This document shows positions 9,101 to 17,396 of a stretch of 31,187 nucleotides of DNA, one piece after another. Made by a program: the position numbers and the translations under genes. Positions within the stretch are counted from its first letter, which is position 1, and each line of letters starts with the position of its first letter. Location of the stretch: NCBI GenBank assembly GCA_017435245.1, contig JAFSFK010000095.1, forward strand, positions 1 to 31,187, read 5' to 3'. A model generated the notes under the pieces. The model had not been told where the DNA came from and did not search any database. It saw nothing but the letters and a program-made list of their open reading frames with translations. Origin of the DNA: Oscillospiraceae bacterium. GTDB lineage: Bacteria; Bacillota; Clostridia; Oscillospirales; Oscillospiraceae.

Positions 9101-12100
9101 CGATGATGTGACTGGTAGTGTCGTATATGTTCCGAATACTTATATACCTGAAGTGCAGGTAAAGCATTCTGAGAATACGATTGTATATAGTTACGATTTG
9201 ACCTTCTCCGAGGGTGATCAGTACAGTATTCTTGCAGAGGCAAAGGATAGAGCGGCAAATGAAGCTGCAAACGATACTGGTATCTTTACAGTAGACACGA
9301 CTGCTCCTGTGATTGAGGTCATTAAAACTGTTGAGGGTGACCAGAATCCCATTAATGTTACTGAGAGTGGTGTCGCTTACTATAATGGTAAGGTGACCTT
9401 CACTGTAAATATCACCGATGAGAATTTGAGCAGTGGTTCCGCTTATGCAAACCTCTACTATGAATATGAAAACGGTGAGAACAAAACCCTTGCTCTTGAT
9501 GATGGTTGGGTTATCAGCAACAATCCGGACGGAACTGTTACCTATAGCCACGACATTGTAGTTGAAGACGGTGAAGTGCTGACCAATATTGCCGTACAGG
9601 CAATGGATAATGCAGCAAATGCAGCTGCAACAATCAAGCAGGGTGGAGATGAAGATACGAATTTTGTATATCTGGATGCTCCGTCCAATGTGCACGTCTT
9701 CGGTGAAATGATTGCTGTTGACAGCACTGTGCCTGTCATTACAGTTACCAAGACGGTTGACGAGGCCGGTTCTTACAAGCAGTCCTTCCAGAATGTCGAC
9801 TACTATGATGCTCCTGTGACTTATGAGATCGAGGTTACCGACCGGTTCCTGGATAAGACCACAGGTGAACTTCAGGTGACAGTCATCAACCAGGATGGTA
9901 GCACCACGGATGTCGATATGAACTGTGAGGGCGCTGAGGGCAGCAACAGCCTGCTGGCAGATAACGATGTATGGTCTGGCTCCTTCACTATCAACAACGG
10001 TGAGTTGATTCAGGGCATTGAGCTGAAGGTTGTGGACAATGCAGGGAATTCCGGTAATGGAGTTGATAATGAAGGCAATCCGATCGATAAGCTGACTGAG
10101 GTCGATGCTGACAATAAGGTCGCTGATCCTGAAAACAATGTCGAAGAACGGATCCTGACGGTCTTTGCTTTTGATGAAACCGAGAAGGTCTGGAATTACA
10201 CCGGCAATCCTGTTGTCTGTGATATGACCAAGCCTGTGGTCGAATGGAAGTTCAGCGAGAACGTAAAGTCCTTCTTCTACAATGCAAAGTTGAACACTCT
10301 GTATGCGATCCTGGAAAATGTGGTCGAGGGCGAGAGCGGCAAGCCCGTGAACGCTAAGAATGAGACCGTTACCGTAACTCTGACTGCTGCCGACAAGAAC
10401 CTCACCATTGAGGATAAGACCCTCGACGAGGATGAGCAAAGCAAGTATTGCGTAAAGACCGCTGAGGGCGATTGGAACGGCGAGACTTCTGTGAATACTG
10501 ATTCCACCGTCACTTATGAGATCACCTCCGAAAAGGTCGGTGCTGACGGCATCGCTACCTTTGTGCTGGATGTAAATGTTGTTGACTTGGCTGGCAATAC
10601 CTTTGCAGCTTTTGAGATCGTTGAAGAGTATACCACGGAAGAGGGCAACGAGATCACGAACATCTGGCCGGTTGCTTCCAGCGAAGACGGCAAGATCGCT
10701 TTCAACATTACCGTTGACCGTCAGCGGCCCAGCAGTGATACAGTTGACGCAGATACTTCTGCACCTACCATTGAGATCAAGCCCAGCATTGAGCCTACCA
10801 AGACCAAGAATGCTGCCGGCCAGGAAATTGACCTGTTCGACAAGGACTTCAGCTTTGATCTGAAGGTCACCGACGGCAAGGAAGATATTCTGAACTCCGG
10901 TATCAAGAGCGTTAAGTGGAATGTTGTTGATGCCAACGAGATCGTAGCCGATCCCGATGGTGGCGCAACCTATGAAGAAGCTTTCTTTGAAGGCAATTAC
11001 AAAATTGAGGTAAATCAGGCCAATGCAGCTGGCGAATCCAATGAGATCTTTGTAGAGATCACCGCTGAGGATCAGGCCGGCAACATCATCAAATTCAAGA
11101 AGCTGTTCGGCTTCGACACCCTGGCACCTCGTGTGACCATTACCCCCAGCAACACCAGCTACCAGAACGAGAAGTACTACAAGGCTGACCAGACGATCAG
11201 TGTTGAGATCACCGATCTGAACTTTACAAGCGATCTGGCCTACACCCGTGTGGATACAGAGGTTGTGACAGCTGAAAATGTTGTGTGGACACCTGTTTCC
11301 GGTAAGGCGAATGCCTACAGAAGCACATTCACCTACAATACCGATGGCGATTACACCTTCGCAATGGCAACCAAGGATCTGGCAAACAATGCCTGGACTG
11401 TGAATATCCCTGTGCCTCTGAATGCATTCACCATCGATAAGACTGCTCCCAGGATCGATGTCACCTACAATCCCTCCAATCCCGTGGATATGGATGGTGC
11501 CGGTGTGCAGTACTTCGATGTGGAGCGCAGCGCAACGGTGACCATTACCGAGCACAACTTCAGAGCAGAGGATGTGGTTAAGGAACTGGCCAACGGTGTG
11601 TCCCTCAGCGGCTGGAGCAACAGCGGCGATATCCATACCGCAAGAGCTCTGTTCGGTGAGAACAACAACCACAAGATGACCGTTCGTTACACGGACCTGG
11701 CCGGCAACCCTGCTCAGGTTTACACCAGCCCCGTCTTCAGTGTCGACAAGACCAAGCCCACCATCGTGATGTCCAAGGGCGATATGTCCACCACCGAGAT
11801 CAACCCCGTTGCGGGCGATCTGGTTCTGGGCTTCACCGTTGAGGATCCTCAGAGCAATCTGAAGGACGTCGATTTCGAGGTCCTGTTCGTGGGCCGTGAC
11901 AACAACTTCAAGCCTGTGAAGGTAGATGGCGCTGAGTACTACTCCATCACCGGCGAGAACGATCGTACCACCCGTGTATTCGACTTTACCAACATCGCAA
12001 AGGAGAAGGCCAACGACGGTATCTACACTGTCCGGATCACTGCCTCCGACTACTCCGGCAATGTGGAGACCTACCCCGATGTGGTATTCAGCCTGAACCG

Positions 12101-13007
12101 CTTCGGCTCCACCTTTATGGTGGGCGACGATAATACCGCTAACTTCCTGAAGATCAGCGAAGCCGGTGTTGTCTATCAGAAGAGCGTGGATCATCCCCTG
12201 GTATTTAAGGAGATCAACCCCAACCGGGTATGGCAGAGCGCTGCCAAGTCCGAGGAAGGCTCCCTGATCACCGTTACCGTCAATGGCAATGCCAAGGATC
12301 TGGTAAAGGGTACCGATTATGAGCTGGAGATCAAGCAGCAGGGCGAGGGCAACCACAAGTGGTATGAGTACATCTATTCCATCAACCCCGAGGTCTTTAT
12401 GAACGGCGGCGAGCTGGTGGATGGCGAGTACACCATCTTCTTCTACAGCGAGGACGCTGCTGCCAACAAGAACACCAACGAGGCAAATCTGGACAGCCAG
12501 CTGCTGCAGGACCCCGAGGGTAATTACTCCGGCAAGGTCTCCTTCACCCTGGACCACAAGACTCCCGTTGTCACCGTCATCGGCATCGAGGAAGGCGACA
12601 ACATCCGTGAGGCAAACCAGAGCGTGGAGATCAACATTGCCGATAACACACCTTCCACCATTGAGGTTTACATCAACGGTGTGCTGGTTGAGGTGATCGA
12701 GGTCGTGGAGGGTCAGCCTCTGGACAGCGACTGGATCTATTACGATGCAGCCACCGGCAGCTATAAGCTGAATATGTCTGAGAAGAATGTTCCTCAGAAC
12801 GTGCGCATCGTGGTCATCGATGCAGCCGGCAACGAGCAGGTCATTGAGGTCAATGACGTCATGTTGACTGAGAACCTGTGGTATCAGTACATCAACAACC
12901 TGCCCGCGCTGCTGATCACCGGCGTTCTGCTGATCGCCCTGATCGTTCTGATCATCATCCTGATCAAAAGACGCAAGAAGGAGCCTGAAGAGGCCGCAAA
13001 GGTATAA
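6138..13007 (+). CDS. Giant membrane-anchored surface protein with bacterial Ig-like repeats
   Basis: The ORF encodes 2289 residues; TTGGAGGAAATT precedes the ATG. A signal peptide (about 1-31) is followed by a T-E-P-D-V repeat (about 60-80). Then come many beta-rich modules joined by D-x-x-x-P-x-[IV] linkers such as VDTTAPVIEV, VDSTVPVITV, FDTLAPRVTI, IDKTAPRIDV and VDKTKPTIVM; I count at least 12. This linker pattern is typical of tandem bacterial Ig-like adhesin domains. A single membrane helix (about 2255-2277) with a K-R-R-K-K tail ends the protein. No LPXTG sorting signal is present, so it is held by the membrane rather than cross-linked to the wall. It lies between kinase genes of the locus and may be a surface stalk, adhesin or substrate of the membrane protease. 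Part of it (about 8930-9720) has different base composition. Confidence 0.9.
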   Translation: MKMKVNGTKRLMAMLLAIVMVLSYIPAGVVAEGTETIEPVTLKAEIVREAKEIVQEPQTTEPDVTEPDVTEPDVTEPDVTEPPTDGEQVLEEIPQQTPPVVSKPVSHEYTYTVTVTEGTAAVAPDKYTVKWYATVDGTEQELTDDDAATPNVITTTYEAVTAKVEYKGIQLSVAGGAANGETVVTAEQDAGFVGGKTVYVGVPFALPKSVLVSTIEGGLEYSYVTGLSADADGNVIMEEPKTVTITETWGKDGVVYAKVDSTVTAEYPEASVSVQDSNEAGWYNQRIDVVVNVNCPGLTDSKYLPEVTADGQRYSWNDANPAEGAFTANFSVDKQCDIYYGDELLKTLNVDAQRPVVGAGTFAFDLGEKTYIYLDAKVGTSGLKTVTINGTNFIPNRANLYEIDKANTVEIVLTSNADLTSEITDIRKQAEMKVSITEPKIETGEGGSVGGKTYVISGKEIGISVTGADNGNFGMASAVVTDLSDNAVTLSKDWTYVDGTWSAAVSIVGTVNGLKVSFTDVKGRTATGEMTTVYEVNTEAPKVTFSEHTAVNTVGNDTDGYKAYFNADQTYEVTVTDANLAKNGSGSIILSYVLNGNTVTEDISKFSGESGILTYTISLVNGDTLTDVRVTAVDNTSASSGEVTDLSNRTMIVDTKNPEIIATVTGVDYFVDVPEKGIFAVAKSLNYKDGDEAGEAAVVTVEVTVTDANLDASLYTGKEWTYDAATGSAVGVFTTTIADHATGKLDFAFKNADLAKRVATEDVTLKIDSVTDGNGIKSTYVVPYNADTGHTGSFKIDRRTPGSNSQTAVPEIKLTADLSNGTVKTATADGKDLYNGSFAFNMVVTDESKDSFDSGMKSVTWSVDDGIAADFISTVANEGISVDNKYAIAINANGNNETNDVALTVIVEDAVGNKYTYVHEFAVDNLDPRIAYTFNGKNTIDAYYNEPVNVQVQIEDLNMEATYDSKNGVWDCPGLGIAVTNHTELGSVDDVTGSVVYVPNTYIPEVQVKHSENTIVYSYDLTFSEGDQYSILAEAKDRAANEAANDTGIFTVDTTAPVIEVIKTVEGDQNPINVTESGVAYYNGKVTFTVNITDENLSSGSAYANLYYEYENGENKTLALDDGWVISNNPDGTVTYSHDIVVEDGEVLTNIAVQAMDNAANAAATIKQGGDEDTNFVYLDAPSNVHVFGEMIAVDSTVPVITVTKTVDEAGSYKQSFQNVDYYDAPVTYEIEVTDRFLDKTTGELQVTVINQDGSTTDVDMNCEGAEGSNSLLADNDVWSGSFTINNGELIQGIELKVVDNAGNSGNGVDNEGNPIDKLTEVDADNKVADPENNVEERILTVFAFDETEKVWNYTGNPVVCDMTKPVVEWKFSENVKSFFYNAKLNTLYAILENVVEGESGKPVNAKNETVTVTLTAADKNLTIEDKTLDEDEQSKYCVKTAEGDWNGETSVNTDSTVTYEITSEKVGADGIATFVLDVNVVDLAGNTFAAFEIVEEYTTEEGNEITNIWPVASSEDGKIAFNITVDRQRPSSDTVDADTSAPTIEIKPSIEPTKTKNAAGQEIDLFDKDFSFDLKVTDGKEDILNSGIKSVKWNVVDANEIVADPDGGATYEEAFFEGNYKIEVNQANAAGESNEIFVEITAEDQAGNIIKFKKLFGFDTLAPRVTITPSNTSYQNEKYYKADQTISVEITDLNFTSDLAYTRVDTEVVTAENVVWTPVSGKANAYRSTFTYNTDGDYTFAMATKDLANNAWTVNIPVPLNAFTIDKTAPRIDVTYNPSNPVDMDGAGVQYFDVERSATVTITEHNFRAEDVVKELANGVSLSGWSNSGDIHTARALFGENNNHKMTVRYTDLAGNPAQVYTSPVFSVDKTKPTIVMSKGDMSTTEINPVAGDLVLGFTVEDPQSNLKDVDFEVLFVGRDNNFKPVKVDGAEYYSITGENDRTTRVFDFTNIAKEKANDGIYTVRITASDYSGNVETYPDVVFSLNRFGSTFMVGDDNTANFLKISEAGVVYQKSVDHPLVFKEINPNRVWQSAAKSEEGSLITVTVNGNAKDLVKGTDYELEIKQQGEGNHKWYEYIYSINPEVFMNGGELVDGEYTIFFYSEDAAANKNTNEANLDSQLLQDPEGNYSGKVSFTLDHKTPVVTVIGIEEGDNIREANQSVEINIADNTPSTIEVYINGVLVEVIEVVEGQPLDSDWIYYDAATGSYKLNMSEKNVPQNVRIVVIDAAGNEQVIEVNDVMLTENLWYQYINNLPALLITGVLLIALIVLIIILIKRRKKEPEEAAKV
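6315..6374 (+). repeat. 15-bp perfect tandem repeat, four copies
   Basis: ACTGAGCCCGATGTA occurs four times without a mismatch at 6315, 6330, 6345 and 6360, followed by an 8-base partial copy. It encodes T-E-P-D-V near the N-terminus of the giant surface protein. The unit is a multiple of three, so slippage changes length but not frame. Confidence 0.95.
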
Positions 13008-13026
13008 TTAGAAATCTTTTCCAATA

Positions 13027-13057
13027 ACGCCCTGGCAGCTGATCCCTGCCAGGGCGT
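13027..13057 (+). promoter_or_regulatory. Perfect 12-bp hairpin in the leader of kinase 3
   Basis: Left arm ACGCCCTGGCAG (13027-13038) and right arm CTGCCAGGGCGT (13046-13057) pair perfectly around a 7-base loop. It is followed by CCCTAAAAAAATG, so there is no U-tract and it is not a canonical intrinsic terminator in this direction. It sits 10 bases before the kinase 3 start and occupies the place where a ribosome binding site would be. Likely roles are mRNA end protection after processing, or translational control of the kinase. Confidence 0.6.
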
Positions 13058-13067
13058 CCCTAAAAAA

Positions 13068-14957
13068 ATGCTGACACAAAATCAAATTCTGAATCATACC
13101 TATCAGATCCTGCAGCCCATCGGCAGCGGCGGCACCAGCTCGGTGCACCTGGCCTATCATTTGCGGCTGCAAAAATATGTAGTTATCAAAAAACTGCAGG
13201 GATCTTTTTCCGATGATTTTCTGTTTCGAACAGAGGTGGACATTCTGAAGAATCTCCACCATCCCAATCTTCCCCAGGTCTACGATTTCTTCCAGGACCA
13301 CAATGAGATCTATACGGTGATCGACTTTGTGGATGGCTATGACCTGGACAGCTACATAAAGGCTGGCACCCGGTTTTCCGAGGAACAGCTGAAACATTAC
13401 CTTCGACAAATCGCCGAGGTCCTTGATTATTTGCATACCCAAGAGATCCCGGTTATACATAGCGATATCAAGCCTGGCAATATCATCCTGAACAATGGGG
13501 GACGTGCGATCCTCATCGACTTCAACACCTCCATTGGCGAGAACCAGGGAAACCTCCTGGGACTGACATTGCCGTACGCATCTCCTGAGCAGATCCAGCT
13601 TGCCCGGTATGCGGTATGCGGTCAGCAGGCGCCCTTTGCACTGGATGGCCGTTCCGATCTGTTTAGCCTGGGTGCGACCTTTTATGAGCTGATCAGCGGC
13701 ATCTGCCCAACCCCCGGACAGCCTCCTGTGCCACTGCATACGATGGGACTGACGGGGTACAGCCGAGATTTTTTAGTGCTGATAGATCGCCTGATTGAAT
13801 ATGACCGTGATAAGCGGCCTAAAAGTGCAAAGAAATTGATGGCCGCAATTGACAGGCTTGACAGCAGATACAGGAAGCATTTTGCCCTGCGCTGCGCAAG
13901 CGTGCTTGTCAGTGCGGCTTTTATTGCCGGTGGATTGTACTGCTGTATCCGTGGTGTCCGCCGGGAGAATACAGAGCTTTACAGAACCTATTATCAGCAG
14001 GTCACCCAGCAGGTGGATCAGGGGAATCTGGATAAAGCGCTGGAGCTTTGCGACAAGATATTGGACAGCGAAAAGCTGCAGGCATACCTGCAGGATTCGC
14101 CCATGGAGCTGGCCCGATTCTACCACGAAATGGGCGACATCTATTATTACCGGGAAAACCACCGTACAGCCTGCCAGTATTACCGATATGCGGTGCATTT
14201 GTGCGACACCGGAGCACAGGATACCAGAAACCTGTATTTGCGGGATGCGGCCATTGCCGCAGCACAGGACAACGATCTGGATACAGCAGCGGCACTGCTG
14301 CAGCAGGCCCAAAGCGGCCAGGCGGGCACCGATGATCTGGCGTTGATCGCCGTGGTGATCGAGGCCCGTAAGGGAAATATCCGGCAGTGCGAGGAAACGG
14401 TCCGGCAGCTGCTGGAGCGGGAGGCAGACCGGGAGGTGTGCCTGCGGGCAGTGCTGGCGTTGGCATCGGCCACAAAGGAGCTGGACCGCCGGATCGAATG
14501 GCTGCTGATCGCTCAGCAGTACGATTATGGGCGGACTGCTACCCGGGGACTTGCAGTGGCATACGGCGAAAAGGCCCAGCAGGCCAACAGCGCCGTGGAG
14601 CAGAAAGCGGCACTGCGGGAAGCAGCGGCTTTATATGAGACCATCTGCAGCTCGGTCTATGCCTCCAGCACGGACCTGATCAACTACAGCGTGATCCTAC
14701 GGATGTCCGGAAAAACATCCGATGCGCTGCAGATCCTGAAAACCGCTGACGGCTACGATCCGGGGAACTACCGGATCCTGGCGAATATGTGTTTTATATA
14801 CTACGAAATGCGGGATGAGGGCAATGCCTCTGCCCACTGTGAAGCAGCCATCAAGGCGTGGCGGGCATATGACGGGGCGGATAAGCTCAGTGAAACCTCG
14901 GAAGAGATCCAGAATCTGCTGGAGATCGGAAAGCGGTTTGGAATAGGAGGCGCCTAA
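13068..14957 (+). CDS. Atypical membrane Ser/Thr kinase 3 with TPR repeats
   Basis: A 629-residue protein. The kinase domain (about 12-265) has IGSGGTSSVHLA, Lys41, HSDIKPGN (Asp133, Asn138), then IDFNTS in place of DFG, and ASPEQIQ. The residues needed for ATP and metal binding remain, but the catalytic-loop Arg is Ser (a non-RD kinase) and the DFG glycine is Asn. Activity may therefore be unregulated, weak or absent. A membrane helix (about 273-295) is followed by about 330 residues of TPR-like helices with many A/L/Y positions. No Shine-Dalgarno sequence is visible before the ATG; the start is fixed by the position of the glycine loop. The stop overlaps the next ORF (TAATG). It is distinct from kinases 1 and 2 and probably has a separate role. 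Confidence 0.9.
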   Translation: MLTQNQILNHTYQILQPIGSGGTSSVHLAYHLRLQKYVVIKKLQGSFSDDFLFRTEVDILKNLHHPNLPQVYDFFQDHNEIYTVIDFVDGYDLDSYIKAGTRFSEEQLKHYLRQIAEVLDYLHTQEIPVIHSDIKPGNIILNNGGRAILIDFNTSIGENQGNLLGLTLPYASPEQIQLARYAVCGQQAPFALDGRSDLFSLGATFYELISGICPTPGQPPVPLHTMGLTGYSRDFLVLIDRLIEYDRDKRPKSAKKLMAAIDRLDSRYRKHFALRCASVLVSAAFIAGGLYCCIRGVRRENTELYRTYYQQVTQQVDQGNLDKALELCDKILDSEKLQAYLQDSPMELARFYHEMGDIYYYRENHRTACQYYRYAVHLCDTGAQDTRNLYLRDAAIAAAQDNDLDTAAALLQQAQSGQAGTDDLALIAVVIEARKGNIRQCEETVRQLLEREADREVCLRAVLALASATKELDRRIEWLLIAQQYDYGRTATRGLAVAYGEKAQQANSAVEQKAALREAAALYETICSSVYASSTDLINYSVILRMSGKTSDALQILKTADGYDPGNYRILANMCFIYYEMRDEGNASAHCEAAIKAWRAYDGADKLSETSEEIQNLLEIGKRFGIGGA

Positions 14958-15076
14958 TGACAGCCATAGAATGGAAAATTCTGGGAGCCGCTTTGATCAT
15001 TGCAGGAGTATTGCTGCTGGTGGTTTCCCAACTGCTGCTCTCACGCAGTCGCAGGAAGCTGTTGGATGAGCTTTGA
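14957..15076 (+). CDS. 39-residue single-pass membrane peptide
   Basis: The short ORF begins in a TAATG overlap with the kinase 3 stop and has a good TAGGAGG at 14945-14951. The peptide begins MTAIEWKILG, has one hydrophobic helix (about 8-29) and ends in a basic tail R-S-R-R-K-L-L-D-E-L, giving a likely N-out/C-in orientation. The strong RBS, coupling and clean membrane-protein composition argue that it is real. Function is unknown; small single-pass peptides often modulate a neighbouring membrane protein, here most obviously kinase 3. Confidence 0.65.
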   Translation: MTAIEWKILGAALIIAGVLLLVVSQLLLSRSRRKLLDEL

Positions 15077-15098
15077 TCCTTGAAAGGGGAGTAAACAT

Positions 15099-15371
15099 AT
15101 GAAATGTCCCAGATGTCGCTGCGAGGTGGGCAATCAATCGATCTGTCCCTACTGTGGCGGAACGGTGTATATCAGCAGTGGTTGGAATACCACCGAGTAT
15201 TCCAGACGCACTGCAAATACTGCCCAGGGGTCCAGAAGACCCCCTTCGGAAACAAGGAATATCGAAAGAAAACTGCACAACCTGGAAATGAAGGTGCATA
15301 TGCTCCTGGTTTTACAGGGTGGAGTTCTTGCACTGAGTGTGCTGGCATTGCTGCTGATCGCACTTAAGTGA
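15099..15371 (+). CDS. Zinc-ribbon membrane protein
   Basis: A 90-residue protein after an AAGGGGAG ribosome binding site. The N-terminus has two CxxC knuckles (Cys3/Cys6 and Cys16/Cys19, MKCPRC and CPYCGG), a typical zinc ribbon. A short linker rich in S/T/R is followed by a helical, coiled-coil-like segment (about 52-66) and a C-terminal membrane helix (about 67-89). It is therefore tail-anchored with the ribbon in the cytosol. Such ribbons are often found in FHA and kinase proteins of clostridia, and the context suggests a small adaptor of the membrane complex. No enzyme function is visible. Confidence 0.8.
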   Translation: MKCPRCRCEVGNQSICPYCGGTVYISSGWNTTEYSRRTANTAQGSRRPPSETRNIERKLHNLEMKVHMLLVLQGGVLALSVLALLLIALK

Positions 15372-15391
15372 CCAAAGAAGGAGGAAAGACA

Positions 15392-16912
15392 ATGGATAAG
15401 AAGAAGCTGATTATCATTGCGGTGGCATTGATCGCACTGGTGATCGTTCTGGCAGGAGTGGCCATTGCTATGCTGCAGGGCGTCGACAGCTATGCCGCCA
15501 GGATCGAAGAAGGCTACCGTTATCTGCAGGAGGGTGATTTCAACAATGCGATCCTGCAGTTCCGTTACGCCATTGAAGAGGATGGAAGCCGTGAGGACGG
15601 TTATTACGGCTTGTACCAGGCATACCTGAGTGCCGGTGACGAGGAAATGGCCATCACCGTTCTGCGAGTGGGTGTTTCCAGCACCACCAGTACCCACCTG
15701 CGGCAGTTGCTGGATTCCCGGCAGCCCACAGAAGTTGTTGTGATCCCGGAAGTTACAGAGCCGGAGGAGCCGGAGCAGGAGGATAAGAACATCCAGCCGA
15801 TCCTGAACACAGATATCCTGACCCTGTTTGCATCCGCATCTTACGGCGACTATTGTATGCAGTATGATGATTCCAAGGGCAATTACAGCGCCGGTCAGTA
15901 TACCAAGCATCTGGCAGCCATCGGCGCAACGCTGGTGTACTACGATACCAGTACCGAGCGTGTATTGGATTCCGGCAGAGGCGTACCTTACAATCAGTAC
16001 CTGCCCAACGAGATCCGTCTGGATAATATTATGGGTCTGTTTGGCGGTGTGAGCCGACTGACCTTCAATGACCTGACCAAGCTTTCCGGCGTGGCGGATG
16101 CCCAGCTCAGTGGCGACACCATCACCTTCTCCTATGGCGGCTGTGAGATCACGATTATCTGCAAGGATGAGGGCATTATCACCGGCAACTGTGAAAACTA
16201 CATTGTTCCCACAGGTACCGGTGCTGAGGGTGCAAAGCAGTATAATCTGTCTGCCAGCATCGTGGACGCAACCACCGGCGCACCTGTATTGGGCGCCAAG
16301 GTGAAGCTGTATGCCGGCTATAATACCTTCGGTGAGGTGATAGAAGAGGTCGCTACCGACAACTACGGTAAGGCATCCATTGATCTGGAGGAAAGCGGCA
16401 CCTACACTGCACAGGTCAGCAAGGATGGCTATATCACCGAGGAATTTGAAGTTTACATTATGAGCAATCTCCAGCAGACCCAGGTGACCTTCAATATTTC
16501 TCCCACCATCAGCGGCGGCGGTATCCGGTTTGTGCTGTCCTGGGGCGGATCCCCCTCTGATCTGGACAGCTATCTGGTGGGTACTGCCAGCGACGGAAGC
16601 TATGTGAATGTAAACTACGAGCATATGACCGCTACCAACGCTTCCGGTGCAAAGGTGGCAGAGCTGGACGTGGATGATACCTCTGCCTACGGTCCCGAGA
16701 CCATCACCGTGTATGATGTTTCCGGCAGCTACGAATTCTATGTGGATGACTTCACCAACAGCGGAATGATCTCTTCCAGTGGTGCCACGGTGAAGATCTA
16801 TATCGGCTCTTCCCTGTATACCACGGTTACTATCCCCGCCGGCATCCGTGACCAGTGGCACGTATGCACCGTCAACAACGGCGAGGTAACGGTGACCAAC
16901 AGAAGCCGGTAA
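15392..16912 (+). CDS. Membrane protein with TPR, carboxypeptidase-regulatory-like and YfaP/DUF2135-like domains
   Basis: I use the ATG at 15392, because AAGGAGG at 15378-15384 has ideal spacing; the frame is open 24 bases further upstream only through a weak GTG. The product has 506 residues: a membrane helix (about 5-28), one or two TPR units (about 33-95; EEGYRYLQEGDFNNAI is a typical A helix), an acidic E/P linker, and an unassigned middle domain. A carboxypeptidase-regulatory-like beta sandwich follows (about 285-365; ATTGAPVLGAKVKLY). The C-terminal beta domain (about 375-495; LSWGGSPSDLDSYLVG) resembles YfaP/DUF2135. The large beta region is probably outside the cell. Role unknown; it resembles an exported structural component of the apparatus. 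Confidence 0.8.
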   Translation: MDKKKLIIIAVALIALVIVLAGVAIAMLQGVDSYAARIEEGYRYLQEGDFNNAILQFRYAIEEDGSREDGYYGLYQAYLSAGDEEMAITVLRVGVSSTTSTHLRQLLDSRQPTEVVVIPEVTEPEEPEQEDKNIQPILNTDILTLFASASYGDYCMQYDDSKGNYSAGQYTKHLAAIGATLVYYDTSTERVLDSGRGVPYNQYLPNEIRLDNIMGLFGGVSRLTFNDLTKLSGVADAQLSGDTITFSYGGCEITIICKDEGIITGNCENYIVPTGTGAEGAKQYNLSASIVDATTGAPVLGAKVKLYAGYNTFGEVIEEVATDNYGKASIDLEESGTYTAQVSKDGYITEEFEVYIMSNLQQTQVTFNISPTISGGGIRFVLSWGGSPSDLDSYLVGTASDGSYVNVNYEHMTATNASGAKVAELDVDDTSAYGPETITVYDVSGSYEFYVDDFTNSGMISSSGATVKIYIGSSLYTTVTIPAGIRDQWHVCTVNNGEVTVTNRSR

Positions 16913-16926
16913 AGAGAACAGCAGTT

Positions 16927-17361
16927 ATGTATGAGGCGTTTTGGATCGCAGTGTCCGTTATGCTGGTTTTTGCGGCAATGGCCATTGCGGTGATGGTGCT
17001 GGTGATGCGGCTCCATCAAGCGGAAGAAACCGATGATCAATCGGGAGAAAACTGGTATGTGGAGCTGTGGAATATCCGCCAGGGGTATCAGGTGGAATTC
17101 CAGTTTGCAAACACCTGTATTCTGGGACGGTTGTCGTTGTTTGAAAATGCCAGCGTCCCGGTACAGATGGACCCCACAATCAGCAGAGAGCACTGTATGC
17201 TCTATGAGCAGGACGGTGCATTACTGGTGTGGAATATGTCGGAGGTCAATCCTGCGGCAATCAACGGCCACAGGCTTAATCAGCCCATGCAGCTGATCTG
17301 TGGAGACAGAATTGAACTTGGCAACAGTGTATACCTGGTTACCAGGGTTGAGCGTATGTAA
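16927..17361 (+). CDS. Single-pass membrane FHA-domain protein
   Basis: The frame opens further upstream, inside the previous gene, but ATG 16927 begins just after its stop and immediately before the membrane helix (about 6-28, MYEAFWIAVSVMLVF), so I choose it (144 residues). The cytosolic part is an FHA domain of about 60-142 with I-L-G-R (loop arginine), T-I-S-R-E-H and I-N-G-H, then a strand rich in hydrophobic residues. It should bind phosphothreonine at the membrane, for example on the ETxVL tails. The ribosome binding site is weak (AAGAGA), so translation may be coupled to the gene before. It is the last gene before the intrinsic terminator. Confidence 0.85.
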   Translation: MYEAFWIAVSVMLVFAAMAIAVMVLVMRLHQAEETDDQSGENWYVELWNIRQGYQVEFQFANTCILGRLSLFENASVPVQMDPTISREHCMLYEQDGALLVWNMSEVNPAAINGHRLNQPMQLICGDRIELGNSVYLVTRVERM

Positions 17362-17396
17362 GTGTTGGGTCTGCCTGGCCCGACGGTAGTCGTGCA

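Noticed and set aside
7080..12557. 1825-residue open frame antisense to the giant surface protein
   Set aside because: It mirrors the codon bias of the plus-strand gene (CTG, GAG, GTC codons leave few antisense stops), has low-complexity I/G/V/L/N/H composition and no RBS or domain.
12890..13007. LPXTG-type sorting signal in the giant protein
   Set aside because: N-L-P-A-L-L precedes the final helix but does not match LPXTG or common variants.
13027..13057. Hairpin as intrinsic terminator after the giant gene
   Set aside because: The stem is strong but is followed by C and A residues, not T. I list it as a regulatory hairpin instead.
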